From Homalodisca vitripennis (Eukaryota; Arthropoda; Insecta; Hemiptera; Cicadellidae): a DNA stretch of 64,000 nt. The notes beneath the pieces are model-generated. The model saw only the letters and a program-made list of their open reading frames with translations, made no database searches and was not told where the DNA came from. Below are positions 1 through 10,667 of the stretch, in pieces; the first letter of the stretch is position 1, and the number at the start of each line of letters is the position of its first letter. The position numbers and the translations under genes were made by a program. Location: assembly GCF_021130785.1 (NCBI RefSeq), contig NC_060213.1, positions 119,851,001-119,915,000 on the forward strand. Direction: 5' to 3'.

Positions 1-293
1 TCTCACTAAAACAATATCTCTTATATCCTTCGACCTCCGATTGGTTTGTATGTCTATTACACTCGTCATGAATGTTTTACTCTCTTAGCGGACGTGTTGT
101 TTATTTTTAGTAGCAGAAGCTGTCTGTGTTGTCACAAAACAAGTTGTCCTAACCAAATATTATATTTATTTTTTGGAGCGTCAAGGTTAAAGATTGAGAA
201 CGTCAATGAGTCAAACTCTGTGTACACATGTAACCTGAGAATGTTAACCAATAAGGAAATGGCAATATAGATGGAGCTGATCATCTTCCGCAC
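1..293. other. AT-rich flank, no gene recognised
   Basis: Short open frames exist on both strands, but none has recognisable motifs. The minus frame of the candidate exon at 294-343 stays open to about position 133, so that exon could end further left than the donor chosen there. Confidence 0.3.
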
Positions 294-343
294 CTGAGTC
301 TTGTTACAAAGATATTCAGCGTCGTCTGTGTTACTAATGGAAC
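294..343 (-). CDS. candidate internal exon of an unrecognised host gene
   Basis: On the minus strand an acceptor (TTTACTGTTGCAG) is followed by an open stretch reading SISNTDDAEYLCNKTQ and a possible donor, GTGCGG, which is weak. The exon begins with two bases (GT) that complete a codon. The candidate exon at 872-937 ends with one base (G), so joining the two gives an intact glycine codon. The frame stays open past the weak donor for roughly another 50 codons and includes a hydrophobic stretch, so the true 3' edge is uncertain. No family was recognised. The call rests on splice signals and phase only, and chance is a real alternative. Confidence 0.25.
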
Positions 344-871
344 CTGCAACAGTAAACGCTTACTGCTTTGGATACCATAGCAAGCACATAAATATAATTT
401 TAGACTACCTTATACTGATGAATTACATGTTTATCTCATAGAGGTTAGAGTATCAATTAGAAAATAATTGTATAACCTTGCGTGCACTATTACTTATTTT
501 TTCAGATTGTATTGACTGTATTAAAAATTAATAACCCCTAAGAAATATATAATTACCAGAAATATCTTAGCTTATGGCTGTCATTAAGAGGATATTTTTT
601 GACTTGCATCATAAGAGAATAAAAATGCAGTTAAGCTTTGAAATATTTGGAAATTTAAATTGTTAATATTTAAAAAATAAAACACTGCTTATGCAAGATT
701 AGAGTAGGTTATTTTCTTAAATTCAACAGACATTAAGGTCAATGAAATCTCTTCCAAATAATGGTGAAGAACAGAACAATGTATAAGTCATAAACATGAA
801 CTATTCCTGGGGATCGAGCATGATAGAAAAGTAACAAACCTCCATGCTGCACTGAATACATCCGCACTCAC
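344..871. other. putative intron, nothing else seen
   Basis: AT-rich sequence between two candidate minus-strand exons. No repeat or RNA gene was recognised. Confidence 0.3.
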
Positions 872-937
872 CATATATGGTAAAGGCTAAGGAAACATCA
901 ATGTGGGCACTTCCTGTAGCAGCGGCTTGTTCATCAG
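872..937 (-). CDS. candidate internal exon with strong splice sites
   Basis: On the minus strand a textbook acceptor (CCTTTTATTTCAG) precedes 66 bases, and a consensus donor (GTGAGT) follows. The only sensible frame gives 21 codons, beginning DEQAAATGSAHIDVSLAF, entered after two bases and left after one (a phase 1-1 exon). The segment is clearly richer in GC than the DNA around it. Its phases fit both the candidate exon at 9594-9665 upstream and the one at 294-343 downstream. I do not recognise the protein. Of the splice-based calls in the window this is the best supported, but it has no homology evidence. Confidence 0.35.
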
Positions 938-2095
938 CTGAAATAAAAGGAAACTGGATAAGGATGGTTGAGAATAGATTAGGAGGGGATGAAAGGCAGC
1001 CGCCAACAGCCTTTAGTTTTTGTTCTTGATATCAAAGTCATACTTTATCCGGAATAAAATGGTTGAGGTTCCTTCGACCTAAAAACAATTATGTTACAAT
1101 TTGTTTATTTTTCATAGTTATTACTCTTTTAATATTTGGCAAAAATTGACTAATATTAACGGATGGTTGACCTTCAAGTTATCATGTAATATTGGGATTG
1201 TGGCCTCATTGTGCTTTGTTACAATTTCTTGTACATGAGAGATATTTTTTCTACTGGTTCATTTGATAGCTGATGCTTGCATGAATGGTGTGTAGTAGTA
1301 AGGAGACTAGTTTACAAAGTAGTTTAAGACCTTGCGCTTATAAATTAACAATCCAATATATAAAATTAATTATTAAATGTAACACATATTTATTTAGTTA
1401 TTAAATAATAGGGTTTAAGCGTGGTTTCTAGCGAACTCATGGTGGACTAATTGTTTTATTTTTCTTAACATAGAAAAGTAGTGTATTTAATTTTTTTAAA
1501 TCTAGTAAAACGTTTAACCTATTTATTTCGTTTATTGTATAATAAAAATCCTCCTATATCTTAAATATTTTGCAACAAAATATACATAGTTTTACTACTT
1601 TGTTAACAAGTAGAAATTAAATTTAACACAAAGATCTAAGAATGAGTCGGAATAAATAAACATTTTCCAACTGCTGAGGAATATGAACACGATTGGAGGC
1701 CATAACAGAACAAAGACATTCACCTATCTCTGAGCAAGGTGAGTGGAGAAGGGCTAAGAATGATTTCCCAGAGGGTATTTCTTCCCTGTGTAGAGAAAGT
1801 GTTAGAAGGGAAAGTTATCTCATTTTAACAGTTTCTTTTATGTGTTTACATAAAATCCATACTCTTGATACTCGCGTAGGTGTGTTTAAAGTCTTGTCAT
1901 TGTATCAACATTCTATAATAAGTTGGACTGAAAAAGTTCAAAAACGCATATATTATATATGTTACACAAATGCTTATATAAACAATAGTAAATGTTTAAA
2001 TACATTAACAATTGGAAAAAATGGAAAAGTCCATTTCTTGCCCAGAAAAGATATAAACATTAAATATCTCTCAAAAGGCACAGTGTAAGAAAATA
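938..2095. other. AT-rich stretch without recognised features
   Basis: Nothing supportable was seen. An open frame at 1693-2088 begins at TTG rather than ATG and has low-complexity, AT-driven codon content. I do not regard it as a gene. Confidence 0.4.
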
Positions 2096-2214
2096 AATCA
2101 GGTTAAATAGAACAGGTTAAGTGTAAGAAAGGGCCATGCGGCCCTAACTTTGCCTGTAAAAATAAAGAATTTTTTCATTTCATTTCATTTCATTTTTCAT
2201 TTCATTTCATTTCA
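2096..2214 (+). mobile_element. 3' end of a retroposon with (CATTT)n tail
   Basis: A GGTTAAGTGTAAGA stretch, a GGGCC...GGCCC hairpin, the block CCTAACTTTGCC and AATAAAG lead into a CATTT-repeat tail at 2171-2214. This is how the 3' end of a LINE or SINE that ends in a short simple repeat looks. Related blocks occur near 15880 and 18515 in the two SINE copies. No coding part lies upstream, so this is a severely 5'-truncated LINE copy or a SINE tail. Confidence 0.6.
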
Positions 2215-5200
2215 AATGGCAGTAAATTTGGTCTGTACCACAATTTTAAAGCTGGCTTTAAAACAGAATAAACAATATTACAGCAATCCGAGTTAAATGA
2301 GTGTCCCCGAGTTTAATAACATTGAGTAACTAGAACTAAGGTCCCTTGAGTTAGGCAGGGTGAAATTGAATGATTGAAAACGTGGAGCATTAATTTTAAC
2401 GGAAGTTGTGACACACAACATTGCAGTCAGCGAGAAACAGTGTTCATGAATATAATTATTTCTATTTACCACTATGCTAAGTCTTTTCAATCGCTAGAGC
2501 AGTAGGCTATATATTGTTCGTAAACGAAACATTACTCTGAAATAAACATTTGCTGGCGAGAAATCTGTGACAGACATTTTTGTCTAGAAAGTCATGCAAA
2601 GCCAAGCACTTGTTAATTAAGAAAAGTACTGCAATATATGTGTATGTACGAATTTCATTTAATACTTTGGTCATTAATATGGTAAAATACTTAATATGGT
2701 AGGGTAAATTTAATAGATGCAAAAATTGAATAAATCAAGCAAATATTAAAGTGATTTTTAAATAATTAATAACTTAATCAAACCACACCATGCCAAGTTA
2801 ATTATTTTATTGTGATAAGAAAAATTATATTTATAACTTCATATATTGTCCAACAGAGTGTTGAAAAGGTAATTATTTAATTTGCCCAATAAATTTACGT
2901 TATTTTAACAACACTCCATCACAACAAATCATTCCCATCGTATACTGATGCTATGTCACAACCGTATATTCGTAGTTTAAAATATTATCCATTATAGCAA
3001 GTAAATAAAGGCAGTAGTAACTTGCAATCGTCTTATCGCTTGCAAATGTATTTCGTAGACCGGGTATATAAAATGTAATATACAAAGTCAGTAATTTAAT
3101 CACGGTAAATTTATGAGTATTCCACGTAAAAGAGCAAACTGCTCCACGGCACGTTTCTATTGTTATCGTTCACAAAAGGTCGAGAGCGAAACCACTTCCC
3201 GATGCGGGTGCTTGGCCGACCGCGACAAGATCTCTGGGTCTGCTTGGACTATGTATCAAGGCTTGCCTCTGACTCTGCTTGTAGTAAACTAAGAGTTTAT
3301 ACTCTAAATTTGAAATACAATTAAAAAAGAAGAATACCTTATTTTTCAATCTAAATTCGCTGTAATTTACATTATAATATCAAAATTTACTAACGATTAA
3401 CTAATAAAGATTTATACTTTAGCAGTAATTGTATCAATTATTACTATGTAATGATAGCAATATTTCGGACATCTTCAACCGTTATAAAAGGTTTATCAGC
3501 ATGGAGGGTTGAAATCTAACATCTCATCAATTGAGAATACATTAGTACATTTTGTAACATTCAACATAATGTCCTAATAACGTAAATCCTATTATTCCTT
3601 CAAATCTTCATCGTCAAACAAATATTTAACAAAGATATAAATAGTTTGGACGGTTAAAATAAATAGTGTTAAACTAATCTTTACACATTTTCATATTAAA
3701 TTATTACGTAATAACATATAACATTTATTCTGATTGTAACAATAAAGATCTAATCTGGGAAAGCATGCAGATAGTGGGATCTAAATCCACAAATAACATA
3801 AGATTGGCTTCACTAGCACTAATTGCCGACTCCCCTCCGGCCATCTGTTTACCTTGGATGTTATTCCGTTATCTTACTTCTGTTACCTTTTTTCTAACTA
3901 ATATACTTCTTTACTGGACTATTATTTTTATTATATTTTTATTGAGGCAATACAGCTATAGCTATTTTAAGTTACAAAAAATAAATATTATATTTGGTAA
4001 ACATTTTGACAACCTTCTTAAAAGAACTTGTTCCGTAAAATAGATTCCTTGTGATAAATATTTGTATCATAACATAAGGAAATTTGCATGTATCCTTTGA
4101 AACTATATTATTCCTTGACGAGAGACTTTCCCTGACCTTGAATCTCAGAAAGTGCTTAAGTTCTACTCGTTTATCCAGAACGACGGAAAAATAGTCTGCC
4201 TTAATTTGTGATGAAAGGAAAATAATCGGAAAGAAAACCGGGTTTTTTTATTTTCCATCGTCTAGTGCTACAAACAATCAGTAACATTACGTTTCAAGAT
4301 AAGCAATGTAACCTCTTCCTCAGGTGGATAACTAATCTAAAACATAACTATAATATACGTTATTTGTATATTTGAACCAAATATAATCTGGGTTACGTGT
4401 TGAGTTGTGACATACTATAGAGTTACGTGTCAAGTCAGTAATCCAACTGACGAAGAGGTCAGATTGCATATCTCGAAACGTAGTGTTACTGATTTCTTCA
4501 TCATTGGACGATGACAAAAATGCTCGAAAAAGTTCTGTTTCAAGAATACATTAAAATTGTTCTTTTTTAAATTGGACTATTAAAGCATACCTTACCGAAT
4601 AGATTTGGAGGATTTATGAAACAATTCCACCTCATTTGATACCATGTAAGTAAATTTTTCGATACAAGTCATGTTATGGTATTACAGCTTTTTCTGGATA
4701 TGTTCGTTACTAATTGTATAGTATTCAACGTCTAAACATGATGTCATATATTTGAAACCAATTGTCTTCAAATTTTCACAAACTATTGAGAGAATGAAAT
4801 GTTTCTTCGGTAGGTTATGTCCTAATATGATGAGCCAAAATATTAAACAGAAATTATTTCAATTTTCAGGCCTTAGTAGCCGATAATAAGTTATACTCCG
4901 AGGGTAAATTCAAATAAGGAACAGGAATCTAAATTTTTAACTCATCCGTCTTACTCTACTGAAATGATTGAAATGTACGTGTTCAGCAATTTATGTTTTG
5001 TCCCAAATGTAAGCTTGTCGTCATATTTTAGATGGAAACAAATATGCGCTATGCCTAATGGTTATATAAACGCATATTTGTAGTCAACTTAAAGTTTTTA
5101 GGCTGTTTGTTAAGAAGAATCTTATGCATACATTCATGTAGAAGGCATTAAGATAATATTCCAAATACATATAAAATAAAAAGAGGACCTCTTATTAGCC

Positions 5201-5504
5201 ATTATTCAGGTACATGCAAATAGCTTTAATTCTGTAAAGTAATTATATCGGTTAACTGATGCGGTGTAAACCTACCTATGCTAATGTGGTCTGGACTAAC
5301 TATATGGGGTCAGAGGGAAATATGACAACGAAATTAACATCCATATTTGCTGTATACTGAAATCACCGCAAGTATTATCAATGAATAATATAGAGCTATT
5401 CAATTTCCTGCGAACATCCTACATTTCTTGTAACCAATATAGTTGCAGCTGTGCATTATCGTAATAACGTATCATAGTTTGTAATGTTTAAATTTGCATT
5501 TATG
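2215..5504. other. AT-rich intergenic or intronic DNA
   Basis: No gene, RNA or repeat was recognised over this stretch. A patch at about 3113-3290 is richer in GC and holds a 58-codon plus-strand frame without recognisable motifs. A second GC-richer patch lies near 3800-3880. Confidence 0.4.
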
Positions 5505-5600
5505 TACGAAAATATAAATCTTACTTCCGGACAAGGGGCACTAGGGATTGCTCGGCAGCAAGATCTCCAGCTACAAAGTTCAAGAGAGAACATTTTTACG
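5505..5600 (+). repeat. dispersed repeat, copy 1 of 2
   Basis: This segment resembles 52797-52897. The two share TACGAAAATATAAAT, ACTT(C/A)CGGACAAGG and CAAAGTTC...GAGAGAA in the same order and orientation. The copies are diverged, and the part between the shared blocks differs most. The repeat class is unknown. It could be an end of an unclassified transposon. Confidence 0.5.
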
Positions 5601-6599
5601 TTATAACAGATTTATTATAGTTTTAAAGGGGACAAATCGTGATTCCTGTTCTGATTTTAATTACACATTCAATTGAGCTCACCGCAATGGCAATAACATT
5701 TGGTACCGTGTGATAGCACATCACCATCCCTCTTGACACCACCCCCCCCCCTAATACGCGCCCACTCACCATATCCAGGAGCCAATACACGGCAGCAACT
5801 GTGTCGATCAAGGCTCTCGGCCCGAGTGGGAGATTACACATACTGGCTCTTCTAACTCTAATTGACAAATTGATATCTTTTAATAAAAACATCAAATTTA
5901 ATTTTAATATCAATATTATACATTTCATAATATAATTTTAACAAATATTCCATTCTCACCAATTTTTAATCAACTTATGATAAGATATTTTGCTCCCTAT
6001 AATTTATTGCACTGTTATACCTGCCTTGTAAGTATTGTACATAAATCAAATACTAAAATCGATGTAACGTTTTTCAAGCCGAAGATTTGGGAACGATCAT
6101 TAAAATGCTTATATTTCAATGTTGTAATACAATGCTATGCAATTAATGTGAAACACAGAAGTACATAAAACAATAATAGCGGCCTAGAACTGAGCATTAA
6201 TTGTCAACTTCGGGACAAGCGTTTTTTTTAATAATCTTCTTACACTTCTACACATCATAATCTCAGATATATTTTGAACATTAAATTATTGAATGAGTAT
6301 ACAGTATGGCCTTTGTTATATAAATACAAAATCATCATTACCATTAACAGTCAATAATTGTTCTTTGTAACATCCGACATATAAATTAAAAGTGGCTTAA
6401 GAATTAAAATGGTTGCGTATTGATTGTAAGTATTTTATTTGGGCTTATTTGGCTATAGTTTGGGATATTTTAATCTAAATAAGAAAAACATTGATTCTCC
6501 TGAAAGATAGGAAAAACGGGTAAATCGGCAACAAAATATGAATATACAACAAAGCAAACTATAGTTCTCTAAACAAAACTCATCGAAAAAGTGAAATAT
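5601..6599. other. mostly empty; one GC-richer patch
   Basis: A GC-richer patch at 5745-5860 contains a run of C and an open minus frame that ends at a consensus donor (GTGAGT). Its phase does not fit the neighbouring candidate exons, and no motif was recognised. The remainder is AT-rich with nothing seen. Confidence 0.3.
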
Positions 6600-6658
6600 T
6601 CTTTAGACTACTAAGGAATATAACTAAAAGCTTCTTACATACTAAAAGCTTAACTAAG

Positions 6659-7221
6659 TTAATTGTCAACAATCAAAAAGTCTTTAAGTTTCCTTTTAAA
6701 TGAGGAACATCTGCATTCTTTTAGGCTAAGAGGAAGGTCGTTGTACAACTTAGGGCCGAAGTATGAGAAACTCCTTCTTCCGACTTCATATCTGACTCTA
6801 CGAAAGTATAGCAGATAGCCATGGCGGGTGCTACGTTGTGAGACTTCCTCCCGGAACAACAACTGCTCACTCAGGTACCGTGGTTCCTTGTGTGATAGGA
6901 TTTTGTGGACCATGCAGCGCGTCAGCATCCTGCAGACGGATTCCATTGGCAGAAACTTAGCAGCATCCCGAAAGAGGGATACGTGATCAAATCGTCTCAA
7001 ATTGAAAATGAAACGTATACGTGACGTGATCAGAGAAAGTTAGGTCGCTATCCAGCAAGATGCCGAGAGTTTTGACGTGGTCACATACAGCCAAAAACTC
7101 ACCATCAAGAGCGATCCCCACACCTCTATCCTTCAAGGAGTGTACCAGATTTTGTAGGATGACAGGAAGGACAGTGAACTTGCCTACATTGAGACTTAAC
7201 CCATTGCCAACAGATCATTTA
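6659..7221 (-). pseudogene. LINE post-RT and C-terminal segment
   Basis: Two parts lie on the minus strand. About 7221-7015 encodes the stretch after the RT fingers and palm, including a KTLGILLDSDLTFSDHV block typical of the RT C-terminal side. The part at 7000-6659 encodes RRFDHVSLFRDA, then RVRYEVGRRSFSYFGPKLYN and SFKRKLKDFLI, the conserved tail seen in CR1/L2/Daphne-like elements. The segment that normally joins these blocks (roughly 60 codons) is absent, so I infer a deletion at about 7015. An in-frame stop lies at the junction. Confidence 0.8.
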
Positions 7222-7222
7222 C

Positions 7223-8045
7223 TTATGTTCTCAAGGTCTGAGTCTGTATGGGTACCACAGACCACTGTACCAGTATCATAGGCCAAGTGCAACTGGCAGT
7301 CATCGGCGTACAAATCTGTCGTACAATGTTTAATACACGTAGGAAGTCAGAAGTGTACAGATTAAACAGTACAGTACCAAGACAACTTCCCTGAGGTACA
7401 CCTCGTCTTCTGACTAGAGAGTCAGATGTCTCATTCTCAATCTTTGTTACCTGGCTTCTTCCTTCATTATAAGACTTCACTCACTCAATAGCATATACAC
7501 AAAAACCATAACAATTCATTTTAGCCAGCAACATCCTTTGACTTATTGAGCTGAAAGCCTGCGAATAATCCAGCATGACAACTGAACTATACTTTCCGCT
7601 GTCTTTAGCATCAATCAAATCACAAAACAGATTTGTCAAGGCAGTGCAAGTGCCGTGGTTGTGATTGAAACCAGATTGAGTTTTTGGTAAAATGTTTTCA
7701 TCATACATATGTTTCATCAGTTGTCGAGTTGCTATTTTCTCTAAAATGTTTGACATTGCAGGCAAAATTGAAATTGGTCTAAAATTTATTAACATTATGA
7801 GGGGTGGGTACCTTAGGTAGGGGGTAAACTATACTTTTTTTCCATCTCTGAGGAAACAACCCTTCAGTCAAAGACTCATTTATCAGATGTGTAATGGCAC
7901 CTAAAGCATAAGGGCTCACTGCTTTAATCATTTGTATGGATATTTCATCAATTCCTGCTGCTCTTGAATTTATTTCGTTCATTGCTGATTTTACATCATC
8001 AAGAGTGACTGCATGAAAGTTAAAGACAGCTGTCGCATCATTCAT
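7223..8045 (-). pseudogene. LINE reverse transcriptase domain, frameshifted
   Basis: RT landmarks in order on the minus strand are AAGIDEIS (RT0/RT1 region), LFPQRWKKSIVYPLPKV, FRPISILPAMSNILEK (frame changes near 7790), LDYSQAFSSI (the catalytic motif A aspartate is present), GVPQGSCLGTVLFNLY (frame changes near 7480), and YADD with CQLH (about 7283-7312, again in another frame). All three catalytic aspartates are therefore visible, but in different frames with at least three breaks. The domain copies LINE RNA at the target site in intact relatives. Confidence 0.88.
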
Positions 8046-8072
8046 CTTATTTACATTGAATTAATCAATTAT

Positions 8073-8508
8073 TCAATCCCTAGCATCACTTGCACTGCCC
8101 ATTTCATTAAAATATCTATTTAACTCGTTCAAATCCAAGTTGTGCGGTATATTCTTATTAGTAGATTTTCCAACAACATTAAACTTCTTAACGCAAGTCC
8201 AGAAATCTTTGGAGTTACTTGAGGATGACAGCTTTTCTGTAAAAAAATGCTTTCTTTGCTTTCCACGCCATTCGATTAAAATCATTACGTGCTGTATTAT
8301 ACAATTCCCAATCTTTGTATGCCCTAGTTTTCCAATATTTTCTATGCAATTTATTTTTACTCTTAGTCTTTTTATTTATAGCATCATTTCTCCAGGGTGC
8401 CTTTTCCTTTGTCACTCTCTTGCAAACTAGAGGGGCCTGCTCATCAAACACCTTTCGAATATTCATTGTGATAAATTGCTCAATATTATTGACTCCCACT
8501 ATATTCAT
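8073..8508 (-). pseudogene. LINE linker between endonuclease and RT
   Basis: Two overlapping minus frames are rich in lysine and arginine and contain KAPWRNDAINK and SKDFWTCVKKF, as in the spacer that joins endonuclease and RT in this type of LINE. The frame switches between about 8215 and 8285, inside the overlap. Confidence 0.7.
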
Positions 8509-8557
8509 TGCATTGTCCCAATCAATACCAGCAATATCGGCTACAGCACGTTCTTCA

Positions 8558-9373
8558 TTAAACTCTATTAGTAATCATTTTAGGAGCGTTCTTTGAAAAG
8601 TCTCTATAAGTAATCATTTTAGGAGCCCTTTCCATTTTCTTAGCAAATTTAACGATGCAGTAAATCAATCTATGGTCTGTTATCTTTACTCCTCTATAGT
8701 CCAATATACTTGTTGCATCGATGACGCCGGTCCTCTCGACCTCAGCCGACCTGTCCACTATTGTGTGGTCTAACAAATTGAACTGCATTTGATTCCTTCA
8801 AGAGTCGGCATAAAAATCTAGCTTCATTGCAATTCTTTGACAGTAAATCACAATTTAAGTCCCATAAACACATAACAGTGTTTACTTCCGTAGCCAATCC
8901 AACAAAGAGAGAGTGTAAAAGAGCTGACATTGAAATGTACCTCACGTGTGGCGGCCTGTACACCACACATATGCCAAACCTAACCCCCTCCACTTTGACC
9001 ACATCACAAAGAGTTTCAATACCAGAGCCCACATAATCTGCCAGAGTGTACTGCTGGTAGGCAATACCCTCCTTAACATACAGGGCCACCCCTCCACCTG
9101 TGGCTTCAATGGAACAGTCCTCCTGACCACCACGGCGGTCACAACGCAGCAGAGTGTACCCCGGTATCATGTATTCAGCAGATGAAGTTTCAGGATGAAG
9201 CCAAGTCTCAGAAACCCCAAAGACATCGAAATCAAAATCGCGCACGAGAGAGCTCATCTCATCAAAACCTGTGTTAAGAGATCTCACGTTCAGATGCGCG
9301 ATCTTGAGACGCCCTTTACCCACCAGCTCAGCTAGTTTCCCGACACCTGTGAAGTGTCACGACTCTGTCTGCA
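8558..9373 (-). pseudogene. LINE APE-type endonuclease domain
   Basis: The minus frame from 9373 reads through KGRLKIAHLNVRSLN, the typical start of an APE endonuclease. FGVSETWL (catalytic E region), GGGVALYV, CVVYRPP and LWDLNCDLL follow (the last is usually GDLN). A frameshift near 8745-8790 moves to a second frame that holds TDHRLIYCIV, the equivalent of the (S/T)DH motif. The catalytic landmarks are largely present, but one G is replaced by W in the DLN block and the frame is broken. The domain nicks target DNA in intact elements. Confidence 0.88.
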
Positions 9374-9593
9374 AAGACATGCAGCAAGCAATAAATGTAA
9401 ATTCCACAAAACTGAAATCGATACCGCTGAATATACCCATACAAATCTGTTATTGTGTTAGCAATTATTAATCGTATTTTTAAATCGTTGGATAATCCTC
9501 AACTTTTAGATAAATGTTTGAACGGATCGACCCAAAATCCTAACGAATCATTGAACAATGCTATTTTGGCTAGTACAGTATACTGAAACTTAC

Positions 9594-9665
9594 TTTTGTG
9601 ACACTGATTGCGGGAGTGGGTCCAGTTTCCAGGAGTCAAAGCGGAGTCAGGTTGCATACGCTACA
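9594..9665 (-). CDS. candidate first coding exon of an unrecognised host gene
   Basis: On the minus strand a pyrimidine-rich acceptor (CATCACCTTCCTCTTAG) precedes 72 bases, and a consensus donor (GTAAGT) follows. An in-frame TAG lies just after the acceptor. An ATG at 9657 then opens 21 codons (MQPDSALTPGNWTHSRNQCH plus K) and one base, so it ends in phase 1. That phase fits the candidate exon at 872-937, which starts with two bases. If they are joined, the LINE at 6.6-9.47 kb sits in the intron. The N-terminus carries an N-W-T sequon but no signal peptide. The protein is unrecognised. The support is splice signals and phase only. Confidence 0.3.
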
Positions 9666-9835
9666 CTAAGAGGAAGGTGATGTGGAGCTAAACTCAACAT
9701 TCACATATAATAATGATTATAAAAAGTGGCAAATTATCCGAGGACACATTACTCTCAAAGGTAAAGTAATTACCCTCCGTGGCTAACGCCCCCCCCCCTC
9801 TCTCTTAGGGAAATAAGCTGATAAACACTACACTA
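9666..9835. other. nothing recognised; short C run
   Basis: A homopolymeric C run lies at about 9790-9798. No other feature was seen. Confidence 0.4.
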
Positions 9836-10211
9836 GTGATAAAAGGACCTTTGCACTGCTTTCGGAGTTACAGAATATTCGGATGGGTGAGGTTGGTGTT
9901 AGTGGTCACTTCTAGTCAAGATGCACAAGGAAATATTTTGGGCATTAATCTCAGTCATGCCCCTTTGGAAGAAAGAGAAACCAGCTCTGTACCAGCTTCT
10001 CATATCAAACCAGGCAGGGGCTGGCAAACCCGTATTTATAGCTGCATTTGTAGCAACATCCCTTAACATGTACGTAGCCCCTCCAATTCCAACAGTTTAT
10101 CTTCCGCAGCAGACTAGACCTATCGTATACCCTTGCACCTCAGTATCTCGACACATGAGGTTAGTGATATGCCGTTCCTGGACATCCATAAGGTTGCCTA
10201 GATTTAAGTAA
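9836..10211. other. GC-richer patch, open on both strands, unassigned
   Basis: This patch is markedly richer in GC than its surroundings. On plus, a 96-codon frame from an ATG at 9921 follows an acceptor-like TTCTAG and meets a donor-like GAG/GTTAGT near 10160. On minus, a frame of about 60 codons includes INTGLPAPAWFDMRSW, which faintly recalls the P-x-W-F-D block of acyl-protein thioesterases. Neither strand gives a firm match. It could be an exon, a diverged retroposed fragment, or chance. Confidence 0.2.
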
Positions 10212-10665
10212 AACGTTTGTATTTGCTAGAATAAACTATAAGATATAAATCAGTCGGAATTGAATCCTCCTGTGCAAGTACTACATATATTAGTGAGAAA
10301 ATGATGTAAGAGTGGAATGGTATTTTGATGTTTAAATAATATAAAGTTCTTCTTAAAATTGAAAGAGGAATATTTATTTGTTCGTAAATCCGTAAAACGA
10401 AAAATGAATTAAGTGAACCTGTAACAACAAGGTTGATACTCGACTACTAGGGGACTCAGAGGACAGACTTTAGTTTCCAATTGATAGATGTGGTTATGGG
10501 AATTTTAATGGTACGACGTTCAGTTTGTCTCCGAGAGTGCCTCACACAATCAGAGATCTGTTTACTTAATTGCTGCAGCTAGTCAAATTTAAATCAAATT
10601 TCTTTAATGTTTACAGTTGCTCTGTCACTCCTCAATATGGTCTCATCATATAACATGTAAGTGTT
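10212..10665. other. no gene recognised
   Basis: AT-rich. A strong acceptor (TTTCTTTAATGTTTACAG) and a GTAAGT donor flank about 40 bases at 10615-10655, too short to judge. Confidence 0.3.
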
Positions 10666-10667
10666 TT

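Larger units (their letters stand above)
6600..9470 (-). mobile_element. degenerate CR1/L2/Daphne-like LINE
   Basis: Read on the minus strand, the pieces follow the order of an APE-type non-LTR retrotransposon: endonuclease (about 9373-8558), a linker with basic residues (8508-8073), reverse transcriptase (8045-7223), and a conserved C-terminal segment (7000-6659). The order is right but the frame is interrupted repeatedly, and the sequence jumps from the post-RT segment straight to the C-terminal segment near 7015, which implies an internal deletion. The clade call (CR1/L2/Daphne group rather than RTE or L1) rests on the HLNVRSL endonuclease start and the FGPKLYNDLP C-terminal block, and is tentative. 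It is non-functional as it stands. Confidence 0.9.

Noticed and set aside
5623..5928. 101-codon minus frame with a GTGAGT donor inside (ALIDTVAAVYWLLDM)
   Set aside because: Phase does not fit the neighbouring candidate exons and the acceptor is poor. Left as unassigned.
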